From TMED8 sp038125725 (GTDB taxonomy: Bacteria; Pseudomonadota; Alphaproteobacteria; Rhodospirillales; Casp-alpha2), in NCBI GenBank assembly GCA_038125725.1, contig JAYPEK010000017.1, positions 1-64,000 of the forward strand: a stretch of 64,000 bases of DNA, read 5' to 3'. Shown here one piece after another: positions 34,543 to 42,878 of the stretch. Below the pieces are notes generated by a model that had not been told where the DNA came from, did no database searches, and saw nothing but the letters and a program-made list of their open reading frames with translations. The translations under genes were made by a program, and so were the position numbers. The number at the start of each line of letters is the position of its first letter. Position 1 is the first letter of the stretch.

Positions 34543-35676
34543 TTAAATTCCGCCGCCCGATTTCAGCGCCGCGATCTCGTCGGCACCGAAACCCCAATCG
34601 GCCAGCGCTTCCTCGTTGTGCTGGCCGGGGTTCGGCGGCGGCGACGGGAAATCCTGCGGCGTGCGGCTGAAGCGCGGCGCCGGCGCGCCCTGCATGTGGC
34701 CGTTGATCTCGATGAAGGCGCCGCGCGCCTTGTTGTGCGGATAGTCCGGCGCCTCCTTGAGGCTCAGCACCGGGCCGTAGCAGACGTCGGTGCCGGCCAT
34801 GATGGCGTCCCATTCGTCGCGGGTCTTGGTCTTGAACACCTGTTCCAGCTTCGCCTTCGCCGCCGGCCAACTGTCCTTTTCGAGCTGGCGGGCGAACAGC
34901 GGATCATCGCTCAGGTCGAGCTTCTCCAGCAAGAGCGCATGGAACTGTGGCTCGATGGAACCCAGCGAAATCCACTTGCCGTCGGCGCATTCGTAGGTGC
35001 CGTAGAAATAGGCGCCGCCGTCCAGCATGTTGGCCTCGCGCTCGTCGTCCCAGGCGCCGTAGGCCATGCGGGTGTAGACGCTGCCCAACAGCAGCGGCAC
35101 GCAATCCGACATGCCGGCATCGACCACCTGGCCCTTACCCGACGCCTGGGCCTCGTAGATGGCGGCCAGGATGCCGACCAGAAGCATCATGCCGCCGCCG
35201 CCGAAATCGGCGGCGATGTTCAAGGGCGGCACGGGCTTCTCCTTGGTGCCGATGGCATGCAGCGCGCCGGTGATCGCCAGGTAATTGATGTCGTGCCCGG
35301 CGGAATGCGCCAGCGGGCCGTCCTGGCCCCAGCCGGTCATGCGCCCGTAGACCAGCTTCGGGTTGCGTTCCAGGCAGACGTCGGGGCCGAGCCCCAAACG
35401 TTCCATGACGCCCGGCCGATAACCCTCGATCAGGGCGTCGGCCTCGCCGATCAGCTTCAGCATGGCTTCGCGCCCGGCGTCGGTCTTCAGGTTCAGCGTC
35501 ACCGAACGGCGGCTGCGGCGGTTGATGTCGCTGGATGCGTCGCCTTCGAGCGGCGACGGGTTCGGGCGGTCGATGCGGATCACGTCGGCGCCCATGTCGC
35601 CGAGCATCATGGAGCAGAACGGCCCCGGCCCGAGCCCCGCCATCTCCACAACCTTCAACCCCTTAAGCGGTCCCAT
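34543..35676 (-). CDS. CaiB/BaiF family, alpha-methylacyl-CoA racemase-like
   Basis: The 377-residue protein follows the alpha-methylacyl-CoA racemase (AMACR/MCR) pattern: GPLKGLKVVEMAGLGPGPF, GADVIRIDRP, YGRMTGWGQDGPLA and SAGHDINYLAITGALH, where His and Asp of GHDINY are catalytic in MCR. It would epimerise 2-methylacyl-CoA so that an S-specific dehydrogenase can act, a step needed for branched isoprenoid and sterol side chains. A CoA-transferase is the alternative. It overlaps the MarR gene end by 14 bases. Confidence 0.9.
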   Translation of the reverse strand: MGPLKGLKVVEMAGLGPGPFCSMMLGDMGADVIRIDRPNPSPLEGDASSDINRRSRRSVTLNLKTDAGREAMLKLIGEADALIEGYRPGVMERLGLGPDVCLERNPKLVYGRMTGWGQDGPLAHSAGHDINYLAITGALHAIGTKEKPVPPLNIAADFGGGGMMLLVGILAAIYEAQASGKGQVVDAGMSDCVPLLLGSVYTRMAYGAWDDEREANMLDGGAYFYGTYECADGKWISLGSIEPQFHALLLEKLDLSDDPLFARQLEKDSWPAAKAKLEQVFKTKTRDEWDAIMAGTDVCYGPVLSLKEAPDYPHNKARGAFIEINGHMQGAPAPRFSRTPQDFPSPPPNPGQHNEEALADWGFGADEIAALKSGGGI

Positions 35677-36130
35677 TCTTGCTCTCCTGTATTTCCTCGG
35701 CCGCCGCCATCAGGTTGGCCTTGACCGTTTTCATCATGTCCATGAGCTGGTCGACCTGCTCCTGGTTCAAGCCCTTGAGGGCCATTTTGTTGAGTTCGTT
35801 GGCGCGGCGCACCATGGTGCCCTGGATGTCGCGCACCTGGTCGGTGAGCCAAATGCGCTTCACCCGGCGGTCGCGCGGGTCCTCGCGGCGCTCCACCCAG
35901 CCGCGCGCCTCCAGCCGGTCGATCAGGCCGCTCAGTGTCACGGCGCCGATTTCCATGCGGTCGCAGAGCTCGCGCTGGGTCTGGCCGTCGACGCGGAACA
36001 GCGCGCCCAACACCCCCCACTGGGCCCGTGTCAGGCCGTAGGGCTGCATGAAGTGATCGTAGACAATGGACCGGAACCGCGCCACGTCGTGGAACAGGAA
36101 ACCGATCCGATTGTCGAGATCACGCGCCAT
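35663..36130 (-). CDS. MarR-family regulator
   Basis: The 155-residue regulator has the MarR winged helix: LTRAQWGVLGALFRVDGQTQRELCDRM, then VTLSGLIDRLEARGWVERREDPRDRR, with the DxRxxR wing. It lies inside the acyl-CoA operon, two bases after the MaoC hydratase gene, so it is probably an autogenous controller that responds to an acyl-CoA or aromatic acid. An inverted repeat at the divergent operon promoter (37992-38032) is a candidate target. The longer frame upstream is a shadow of the hydratase. Confidence 0.92.
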   Translation of the reverse strand: MARDLDNRIGFLFHDVARFRSIVYDHFMQPYGLTRAQWGVLGALFRVDGQTQRELCDRMEIGAVTLSGLIDRLEARGWVERREDPRDRRVKRIWLTDQVRDIQGTMVRRANELNKMALKGLNQEQVDQLMDMMKTVKANLMAAAEEIQESKNGTA

Positions 36131-36132
36131 CG

Positions 36133-36999
36133 TCAGCCGTCGCCAACCACGCAAAGGCCGTTGTTCAGCACCACCACGTCGCGCTCCAACACGCGGGCAC
36201 GGAACGAAATCTCGTTGCCGTCCTTCCACATCTCGGTGCGGATGGTCTCGCCCGGAAATACCGGCGACGAGAACCTGAGCTTCAACGACTTGAAGCGCTC
36301 GACCTGGTAGTCGCAATAGGTCCGGAGCACTGCGTGCCCGGCAACCCCGAGCGTGCAGAGCCCATGCAGGATCGGCTGGTCGAAACCGGCCGCCGCCGCC
36401 ACCTTGGGATCGGCATGCAACGGGTTCGGATCGCCCGACAGCCTGTAGATCAACGCCGCCTGCGGCAGCGTCGCAAGATCGCAGACACTGTCCGGTTCGC
36501 GGTCCGGCAGCGCGTGCGGTTCCGGCTGCGGGCCCGAGCTGCCGCCGCATCCGCCGTCACCGCGCGCGAAGGTCGTCGACGTTAGGGTGGCCAGAGCCTC
36601 GCCGGTCGCGACGTCCTTGACCACGCGCTCCTGGAACAGCAGCGCGCCCTTGCCCTCGCCCTTGTCGATGATGTTGACGACCTTGTTGCGGGCCACGATA
36701 TGCGCGGCCGGCGGCAGCGGCTTGTGCAGTTCGATGCCCATTTCGCCGTGCAGGACCTTGTGCCAATCGACGCCGGTTCCCGGATCGCGCACCCAGAAGC
36801 CGGGCGTGCAGAGCACGGCGGCCATGGTCGGCACCGCGGCGAAATCGCGTTCCTCGAAGACGAAGCGCAATTGCCCCTCGTCCATGGGATCGGCGCCGAA
36901 ACCGAGGCCGAGCGCGTAGATGATGGAATCGCGCTCGCTGTAGTTCTGGACGACGTCCTCGAACGGCCAGTTGTAGATGGTATCGGGATCGAGAACCAT
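36133..36999 (-). CDS. MaoC-type enoyl-CoA hydratase 2
   Basis: The 288-residue protein is a double hot-dog hydratase. The C-terminal half has the hydratase 2 motif YRLSGDPNPLHADP followed by GFDQPILHG, with the Asp and His of the catalytic pair. The N-terminal hot dog lacks this motif and shapes the pocket, as in peroxisomal MFE-2. It adds water to trans-2-enoyl-CoA to give the (3R)-hydroxy product. Its start overlaps the stop of the SDR gene by one base, and together the two reproduce the two activities of MFE-2. Confidence 0.92.
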   Translation of the reverse strand: MVLDPDTIYNWPFEDVVQNYSERDSIIYALGLGFGADPMDEGQLRFVFEERDFAAVPTMAAVLCTPGFWVRDPGTGVDWHKVLHGEMGIELHKPLPPAAHIVARNKVVNIIDKGEGKGALLFQERVVKDVATGEALATLTSTTFARGDGGCGGSSGPQPEPHALPDREPDSVCDLATLPQAALIYRLSGDPNPLHADPKVAAAAGFDQPILHGLCTLGVAGHAVLRTYCDYQVERFKSLKLRFSSPVFPGETIRTEMWKDGNEISFRARVLERDVVVLNNGLCVVGDG

Positions 37000-37919
37000 C
37001 AGACCGGATCCCAGCTAAACACATCCTGCGAACGGTCGAGCGGATAGAAGCTCGGCGCCATCGCCGGGAAGGCGTGCTCGACGACGCTTTCCGGCGTCCA
37101 GCCCTGGCCTTCGTGCATGCCGCGCAGCGGCCGGTGCTGGGTCATCAGGAAAATCTCGTTGAAGCGCACGGCGAAGACCTGGCCGCTCACGTGGGCGGCG
37201 GCGTCGGCGCAAAGCGCGGTGGCGACGGTGGCGATCTTGTTCGGCGTCATGCGCTTCAGCTTCTCGACGCGTTCCTTTTGTGCCTCGTCGGTGATCGGAA
37301 TGGTGCCGATCAGGCGGCTCCAGGCAAAGGGCGCGATGCAGTTGGAACGCACGTTGAAGCGCGACATATCCAGCGCCAGCGACTTCGACAGCCCGACGAT
37401 ACCCAGCTTGGCGGCGGCATAGTTGGCTTGGCCGAAGTTGCCGATCAGCCCGGAGGTCGAGGTCATATGCACGAAGACGCCGGATTCCTGTTCGCGGAAA
37501 TGCGTGGCGGCGGCGCGCGACGTGTTGAAGCTGCCCTTCAGGTGCACGTTGATGACCGCGTCCCAGTCGTCCTCGGTCATCTTATGAAAGATCACGTCGC
37601 GCAGGTTGCCGGCGTTGTTGACGACGATGTCGATGCGCCCGAAGCAATCGATGGCCTGGTCGACCATGCCCTGGGCCGCCTTGAAGTCGGCGACGCTGTC
37701 GAAATTGGCCTCGGCCTCGCCGCCGGCGTCGCGGATCGCCTTCACCGTTTCCATCGCCGGCATCTGGTCGGTGCCCTCGCCGTCTGCCTGGCCGCCGAGG
37801 TCGTTGACGATCACCTTGGCGCCCCGGGACGCCATCATCTTGGCGATCTCCGCGCCGACACCGCGCCCGGCACCGGTGACCAGCGCCACCTTGCCCTGCA
37901 ACATGTTTCCTTCGGACAT
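36999..37919 (-). CDS. HSD17B4-like short-chain dehydrogenase
   Basis: The 306-residue SDR has the cofactor loop TGAGRGVGAEIAK, the NNAG motif (VVNNAGNLRD) and the active-site STSGLIGNFGQANYAAAKLG with Tyr and Lys. It is longer than usual SDRs and resembles the dehydrogenase domain of peroxisomal MFE-2 (D-bifunctional protein), which oxidises (3R)-hydroxyacyl-CoA. With the hydratase 2 and the racemase it fits branched-chain beta-oxidation. It is the first gene of the minus-strand operon. Confidence 0.9.
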   Translation of the reverse strand: MSEGNMLQGKVALVTGAGRGVGAEIAKMMASRGAKVIVNDLGGQADGEGTDQMPAMETVKAIRDAGGEAEANFDSVADFKAAQGMVDQAIDCFGRIDIVVNNAGNLRDVIFHKMTEDDWDAVINVHLKGSFNTSRAAATHFREQESGVFVHMTSTSGLIGNFGQANYAAAKLGIVGLSKSLALDMSRFNVRSNCIAPFAWSRLIGTIPITDEAQKERVEKLKRMTPNKIATVATALCADAAAHVSGQVFAVRFNEIFLMTQHRPLRGMHEGQGWTPESVVEHAFPAMAPSFYPLDRSQDVFSWDPV

Positions 37920-37991
37920 TCTTTCTCTCTCCGCCCTGGTTCCGCCGCCCAGCCGGTTTATGGATCCGGTTCCGGCGGCTTGTGAATTTTA

Positions 37992-38032
37992 ATTCGCGAC
38001 ATTAATATACGCATGCGAACGAAATGTCGAAT
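37992..38032. promoter_or_regulatory. Candidate operator at the divergent acyl-CoA promoter
   Basis: ATTCGCGACATT (37992-38003) and AATGTCGAAT (38023-38032) form an inverted repeat with one two-base bulge, in an AT-rich stretch between the divergent operons. A second short repeat TTAAT...ATTAA overlaps its left arm. MarR-family proteins bind repeats of this kind, and a MarR gene is in the operon. The match is imperfect, so this is a candidate only. Confidence 0.4.
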
Positions 38033-38066
38033 CCCATGCAACGGGGTTCAACCAGGGAGCCCACGC

Positions 38067-39215
38067 ATGATTTCCAGAACGCTTTTCAGCGAGGAGCACG
38101 AGGTGTTCCGCGAGTCCGTCCGGCGCTTCATCGCCGACGAGATCACCCCCTACCACGCCCAGTGGGAAAAGGACGGCCAAGTGAGCCGCGAGGTCTGGCT
38201 GAAGGCCGGCGCGCAGGGCTTCCTGGGCTGCTCGGTGCCGGAGGAATACGGCGGACCGGGCGCGGATTTCCTCTATACCACCGTGCTCTTGGAGGAACTG
38301 GCCAAGGGCTCGGTGACGGGGCCGGGGTTCCACCTGCACTCCGAGATCGTCATCCCCTACATCCTGCAATACGGCACCGAGGAACAGAAACGCGCCTGGC
38401 TGCCAAAGATGGTTTCGGGTGAATGGATCGGCGCCATCGCCATGACCGAGCCGGGTGCCGGCTCCGACCTGCAGGGCATCAAGACGCATGCGAAACGCGA
38501 CGGCGACGACTTCGTCATCACCGGCCAGAAGGTGTTCATCACCAACGGCCAGATGTCGGATATCGTCATCGTGGCGTGCAAGACCGACCCGACCCAGGGT
38601 GCCAAGGGCATGAGCCTGATCGTCGTCGAGCGGGGCCGCGAAGGCTTCGAGCGCGGCCGCAACCTGGAAAAGGTCGGCTGGCACGCGCAAGACACATCGG
38701 AACTGTTCTTCGATCAGGTCCGCGTACCGGCGACGAACTTGCTCGTCGGCGAGGGCCGCGGCTTCTATCAATTGGTGGAACAGTTGCCGCAGGAACGCCT
38801 GATCGTCGCCATCCGCTGCATTACCATCGCGGAAGCCGCGCTGGAATGGACGGTCGAATACACGCGCGAGCGCAAGGCCTTCGGCAAGTCCGTCGCCGAT
38901 TTCCAGAACACGCGCTTCAAGCTGGCCGAGATCAAGGCGGAAGCCGCCGTGCAGCGGGTGTTCGTCGACAAGTGCACGGAACTGCTGCTGGCCGGAGAGC
39001 TGACGGCGGAGGACGGCGCCATCGCCAAGCTGCGCACGTCGGAATTCATGTGCCAGGCGCTGGACGACTGCCTGCAATTGTTCGGCGGCTACGGCTACAT
39101 GTGGGAATATCCCATCGCGCGTGCCTGGGCCGATAACCGCTTCGCGCGCATCGCCGGCGGCTCGTCGGAGATCATGAAGGAAATCATCGGCCGCGACCTG
39201 ACCGGGACACGCTGA
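38067..39215 (+). CDS. Acyl-CoA dehydrogenase, long-chain type
   Basis: The 382-residue flavoenzyme has the usual order: helical N-domain, TEPGAGSDLQGIKTHA beta domain, and a C-terminal helical domain. The end reads IAGGSSEIMKEIIGR. The Glu that serves as base in medium-chain enzymes is Gly here, as in long-chain (LCAD, GGTNEIMKEL) and isovaleryl-CoA enzymes, where the base lies on another helix. LCAD acts on branched 2-methylacyl-CoA, consistent with the racemase nearby. The start follows CAGGGAGCC. It is divergent from the SDR operon. Confidence 0.92.
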   Translation: MISRTLFSEEHEVFRESVRRFIADEITPYHAQWEKDGQVSREVWLKAGAQGFLGCSVPEEYGGPGADFLYTTVLLEELAKGSVTGPGFHLHSEIVIPYILQYGTEEQKRAWLPKMVSGEWIGAIAMTEPGAGSDLQGIKTHAKRDGDDFVITGQKVFITNGQMSDIVIVACKTDPTQGAKGMSLIVVERGREGFERGRNLEKVGWHAQDTSELFFDQVRVPATNLLVGEGRGFYQLVEQLPQERLIVAIRCITIAEAALEWTVEYTRERKAFGKSVADFQNTRFKLAEIKAEAAVQRVFVDKCTELLLAGELTAEDGAIAKLRTSEFMCQALDDCLQLFGGYGYMWEYPIARAWADNRFARIAGGSSEIMKEIIGRDLTGTR

Positions 39216-39218
39216 TCC

Positions 39219-39611
39219 ATGAACGACTTCCCCGAGGTCGAGCCGGGCGGTTTCCAGAAGATGGTCGGCTACCAGATCGCCGAGTGGAGCGCCGGCCACG
39301 CGGTGCTGACGCTGGAGATGGACGAAAACCATGCCAACCGCCATGGCGACGCGCATGGCGGCATTCTGATGACACTGCTGGACGCCGCCTGCACGCGCGC
39401 CGGCGCCGTCGATCCCGACTCAGGCGAAATCCGCCGCGCCGCCACCGTCTCCATGACCACCAACTTCATCAAGCCGGGCAAGATGGGGATGCTGCGCGCG
39501 GTCGGGCGCAAGACCGGCGGCGGACGCCGGATATTCTTCGCCCAGGCGGAGGTCTTCGACGCCGACGGCGAGGTGATCGCCAGCGCCATGGTCACCGGGC
39601 GTTACGCCTAA
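39219..39611 (+). CDS. PaaI-family hot-dog thioesterase
   Basis: The 130-residue protein has the PaaI-type hot-dog motif NRHGDAHGGILMTLLDAA, where Asn and Asp act in thioester hydrolysis, and the strand TNFIKPGKMGMLRAVG. It would release acids from stalled CoA intermediates. It starts 3 bases after the dehydrogenase stop and forms the second gene of that short operon. Confidence 0.88.
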   Translation: MNDFPEVEPGGFQKMVGYQIAEWSAGHAVLTLEMDENHANRHGDAHGGILMTLLDAACTRAGAVDPDSGEIRRAATVSMTTNFIKPGKMGMLRAVGRKTGGGRRIFFAQAEVFDADGEVIASAMVTGRYA

Positions 39612-39680
39612 GTGGGTTTTCCCGCTTTCAATAATTGATTAAGCATATGCGCCTAGGTTTTCCCCGACGGCCGGCGCGCT

Positions 39681-39695
39681 CGGGTATAATACCCG
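39681..39695 (+). promoter_or_regulatory. Palindromic -10 region before the Sel1 gene
   Basis: CGGGTATAATACCCG is a perfect inverted repeat around a central A and contains the consensus -10 hexamer TATAAT (39685-39690). It is the only exact TATAAT noted near a gene start here and lies 63 bases before the Sel1-repeat gene. The -35 is weak. A regulator covering the -10 is possible. Confidence 0.45.
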
Positions 39696-39752
39696 CGATT
39701 CGCCGATGCGGACGATTGCGCCGGCGCATGCAGAGTTGAATGGACCGCTGAT

Positions 39753-40886
39753 TTGAACATCATCGCCAAAATCGGGATCGCCGCCGGGGCCTCGCTCGTG
39801 GTCGGCACCGGCATCGCCGCGGTGCTGCTGCCGAACAGCACGCTGCGCGCCCTGCCCGGCCCCGTGGGCGACGCCGCGGTGAGCTTTAAGCATGGCGTCC
39901 ACGACAGCCTGGAAGGCAGCCTCTACGGCATCAAGGAATTCTGGTGGGATCTGTCGGAAGGCAAGCTGTTCGACTCGTCACCGCGCACCGTGGTGGAGCT
40001 GCCGAAGGCGCTGCGCGACCAGTTCGGCACGCGCCCGGCGTCCAGCCAGCCGGCACTGAAAGCGGAAGCCGAACATCAGGCGCCGGCCATGCAAGCCGCG
40101 CCAGAACAAATGGCGGAAGCCAAGCCCGAACCCCAGCCGGCACCCGCCGCCGAGGCCCATGCGGAGCCGAAACCGATGCCCGCCGCCGGCCACGAAAGCG
40201 CCGAACATGCGCAGGAAGCGAAACCGGCGATGGCCCCGGCGCCGGAAGAGCCCAAACAGATGGCCGCCGAAGCCGATCACAAAACGGCGGAAATGGCCCA
40301 CGCACCGGCACCGCCGCCACCACCACCGCCGCCGTCGCCGGAACCAAAACCGAAGATGGCCGAGGCCCCGAAACCTCAGCCGGCGCCCCAGCCGGCACCC
40401 AAACCGGCCGTGCAGCACGCCCCGCAACCCGCGCCGGCCCCCGCGCCGGCACCGCAGCAGGCTTCGGCGCCGAACATGGCTGCCGACACCGATGGCAGTC
40501 TGGCGCATAAGGAAGGCCTCAAGTACTACAAGGGCGACGGCGTCGAGAAGGATTTCCGCAAGGCCGCCGAGTGGTTCGAGAAGGCTGCCGCCAAGGGCCA
40601 TGCCGGTGCCCAGTACAACCTCGGCATCATGGCCTATCTGGGCCAGGGCGGGCCGCAGGACTTCGCCACCGCCGCCAAATGGTTCAACCGCGCCGCCGAG
40701 GCCGGCCACGCCGCCGCGCAGTACAACCTCGGCTTCATGTATTACGAGGGCAAGGGCGTGAAGAAGGACGACCTGCAGGCCTATACCTGGATCGACCGCG
40801 CCGCCAACCAGGGCCACAAGAAGGCGATGACGGCGCGCGACGCGCTCGCCAAGGCGCTGCCGAAGGAAATCTTCCAGTCCAGATAA
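39753..40886 (+). CDS. Membrane-anchored Sel1-repeat protein with Pro/Ala-rich linker
   Basis: The 377-residue protein (TTG start, no strong ribosome site) has an N-terminal hydrophobic anchor (residues about 5-28). A long low-complexity linker rich in Pro, Ala, Glu and Lys follows (about 90-245, including a run of eight prolines). Three Sel1 repeats lie at about 250-365 (YYKGDGVEKDFRKAAEWFEKAA, then two more). Sel1 repeats are protein-binding helical pairs common in envelope and signalling proteins. The linker could span the periplasm or peptidoglycan. The partner is unknown. Confidence 0.8.
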   Translation: MNIIAKIGIAAGASLVVGTGIAAVLLPNSTLRALPGPVGDAAVSFKHGVHDSLEGSLYGIKEFWWDLSEGKLFDSSPRTVVELPKALRDQFGTRPASSQPALKAEAEHQAPAMQAAPEQMAEAKPEPQPAPAAEAHAEPKPMPAAGHESAEHAQEAKPAMAPAPEEPKQMAAEADHKTAEMAHAPAPPPPPPPPSPEPKPKMAEAPKPQPAPQPAPKPAVQHAPQPAPAPAPAPQQASAPNMAADTDGSLAHKEGLKYYKGDGVEKDFRKAAEWFEKAAAKGHAGAQYNLGIMAYLGQGGPQDFATAAKWFNRAAEAGHAAAQYNLGFMYYEGKGVKKDDLQAYTWIDRAANQGHKKAMTARDALAKALPKEIFQSR

Positions 40887-40937
40887 CCGCCTATCTTGCG
40901 GTCTTTTGACGTCGATGACCGCCTATCTTGCGGTTTT
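40886..40937 (+). terminator. Two tandem identical hairpin terminators
   Basis: The hairpin ACCGC-CTATCTT-GCGGT occurs twice, at 40886-40902 and 40918-40934, each followed by a U-tract (CTTTT and TTT). The identical stem and loop suggest a local duplication. They follow the Sel1 gene stop directly and separate it from the outer membrane protein gene. Confidence 0.75.
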
Positions 40938-40971
40938 CTTCGGAATTTAATACTATATTTACCATAACCAG

Positions 40972-41019
40972 CTATTCCCAGGGAGAACAGGCCGCAAAGG
41001 CCATCAACATAGGGAATAG
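40972..41019 (+). promoter_or_regulatory. 5' leader that may hide the ribosome binding site
   Basis: CTATTCCC (40972-40979) is complementary to GGGAATAG (41012-41019), which includes the Shine-Dalgarno of the outer membrane protein gene, three bases before its ATG. A small GGCC-GCAAA-GGCC hairpin lies between the arms. Folding would block ribosome entry, so translation may be controlled by temperature, a small RNA or a protein. Confidence 0.45.
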
Positions 41020-41022
41020 TCG

Positions 41023-41994
41023 ATGACGTATAAGGATATGGCCGCGCTCCTGGGCATTTGCGCGGTCTCTGGGATCCTAGCTTCGGCGCCGGCCATGGCG
41101 TCGTCCCCGCAACCGCTCTCGCCCCAGGCCATTCTGCCGATGGATCTTTCCGTCGCGGCGCCTCGGGTCGTGCAAATCGTCGAGCTTGCCGGCGCCGATG
41201 ACGGCGACAAGGCCACCGACGAACAGTTGAAAAAGGCCGGCCAGAACATGGTGCCGGCCGACGACATGAAGAAGGCCACCCATAGCGCCACCCCGACGGC
41301 GCAACCGGCCAAGCCGGTCGAGCCGATGCCGATGAAGACGGCCGACGACAAGGACAAGATGCCGGCCAAGACCATGCCGGCCAAGGAAACCAAGCCGGAA
41401 GCGCCTGCCAAGCCCGACGCGATGATGGCCGAGGCGCCGAGCGCCGGTTTCTACATCAGAGGCGACGTCGGCTACGGCTTCGCGGTCGATCCCGACGGCT
41501 CCACTAGCGCCGGCGCCATGACCGGCGAAAGCGTCGACAACGCAGCCCTGATCGGCGGCGGCATCGGCTACCGCTTCGGCAACGGGCTGCGCACCGACAT
41601 GACATTCGATTTCCGTTCCGACGCCGACGTGGAAGCGACCACCGCCGGCGGCACCGCCGTGACCTCCGAGGTCAACGGCTGGACGGTAATGGCCAATGCC
41701 TACTGGGACGTACAGGGCATGGACATGGTGACCCCCTATCTCGGTGCCGGCATCGGTTATTCACGGCTTGAGACCGCCACCCAGTCCGGCGGCGGTGGCG
41801 AAGCTGGCGACACCTCGTCCAACCTCGCCTGGGCGATGATGCTCGGCGCCACGGTGGACGTCGGCATGGCCGACGCGGTGCTCGACCTCGGTTACCGCTA
41901 TATCAGCCTCGACGATTTCAACCAGTCGGGCGGTGCCAGCTACGACGACCTGATGGCGCACGAGGTCCGGGTCGGCCTTCGCTACAACTTCTGA
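41023..41994 (+). CDS. Outer membrane beta-barrel protein with charged linker
   Basis: The 323-residue protein has a signal peptide ending APAMA (about residue 26) and a Lys/Pro/Met/Ala-rich linker at about 60-140 (PAKTMPAKETKPEAPAKP). A barrel of the OmpA-like/P44-Msp4 type starts at FYIRGDVGYGFAVD and ends GLRYNF with the C-terminal Phe used by the BAM machinery. The barrel has alternating short strands and glycine-rich turns. The linker is unusual between signal and barrel. Its stop lies within the convergent transporter gene. Confidence 0.85.
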   Translation: MTYKDMAALLGICAVSGILASAPAMASSPQPLSPQAILPMDLSVAAPRVVQIVELAGADDGDKATDEQLKKAGQNMVPADDMKKATHSATPTAQPAKPVEPMPMKTADDKDKMPAKTMPAKETKPEAPAKPDAMMAEAPSAGFYIRGDVGYGFAVDPDGSTSAGAMTGESVDNAALIGGGIGYRFGNGLRTDMTFDFRSDADVEATTAGGTAVTSEVNGWTVMANAYWDVQGMDMVTPYLGAGIGYSRLETATQSGGGGEAGDTSSNLAWAMMLGATVDVGMADAVLDLGYRYISLDDFNQSGGASYDDLMAHEVRVGLRYNF

Positions 41995-42875
41995 GCCGCC
42001 CGCCTCTGCTGGCGTTCGCGGTGCAGGATGAAGATGCCGCTGGCAACGACCACGCCGCCACCGATGAAGGTCGTCGCCTCCGGCACGTCGCCGAACATCA
42101 GATAGCCCAGCAGCGTCGCCCAGATCACGGTGGTGTATTTGAACGGTGACGCCAGCGCGGCTTCTGCATAGCGGAAGGTCTCGATCATCAGATAGTGGGC
42201 TCCGCCGATCAACAGCCCGTTCAGCACCAGAAAGCCCCAATCGCGCCCCGACACCGGCTGCCAATCGACCACCGGCAAAGACAGCAGCCCGCCCAGCGCC
42301 ACGCCCACGGTGGAATAGAACAATAGCGCCTCGGAAGTTTCGGTGGCGCTGAACTTGCGCGTCAGGATATCGCGCATGGCGCCGGTGCAACTGGCCGCCA
42401 GCGGAAACAGCGCCGCCCACTGGAACACCGATCCACCCGGCCGGAAGATGATCAGAATGCCGACGAACCCGGCCAGCACCGCCATCCAGCGGCGCCAGCC
42501 GACGCGCTCTCCCAGCATCACCGGCGCCAGCGCGGTGACGAACAGCGGCCCGGCGAAAGCAATGGAAATGGCGTCCGCCAACGGCAGGTACTTGAGCCCG
42601 CTGACGAACAGATAGGTCCCGGCGATCATCACCGCCGCGCGCATGGCATGCGCCCGGAAGCTGTGGATCACCAGCGCGTTCAAGCCACCCGCACGCCAGA
42701 CGAAATAGGTGATCGGCAGCATCACGAACATGCCGCGCAGGAACATCAATTGCCCCACCGGATAGCCGCCCGTCAGCATCTTCAGGACGGCGTCGTTGGC
42801 GGTAAGGAAGGCGCCGCCCGCGACCATGCAGGCAATCCCTTTCAGCGGGGCGGACGAACCGCGTGACTCGGCCAT
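41982..42875 (-). CDS. DMT-superfamily (EamA) transporter
   Basis: The 297-residue membrane protein has about ten hydrophobic segments in two EamA repeats, with typical segments MFLRGMFVMLP, AISIAFAGPLFVTALAPVML and ALASPFKYTTVIWATLLGYLMFG. Members export amino acids, metabolites or drugs. The substrate is unknown. It lies 3 bases after the acyl-CoA ligase gene on the same strand, so it could export or import a compound of that pathway. It overlaps the convergent outer membrane gene by 13 bases. Confidence 0.9.
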   Translation of the reverse strand: MAESRGSSAPLKGIACMVAGGAFLTANDAVLKMLTGGYPVGQLMFLRGMFVMLPITYFVWRAGGLNALVIHSFRAHAMRAAVMIAGTYLFVSGLKYLPLADAISIAFAGPLFVTALAPVMLGERVGWRRWMAVLAGFVGILIIFRPGGSVFQWAALFPLAASCTGAMRDILTRKFSATETSEALLFYSTVGVALGGLLSLPVVDWQPVSGRDWGFLVLNGLLIGGAHYLMIETFRYAEAALASPFKYTTVIWATLLGYLMFGDVPEATTFIGGGVVVASGIFILHRERQQRRAAQKL

Positions 42876-42878
42876 GCG

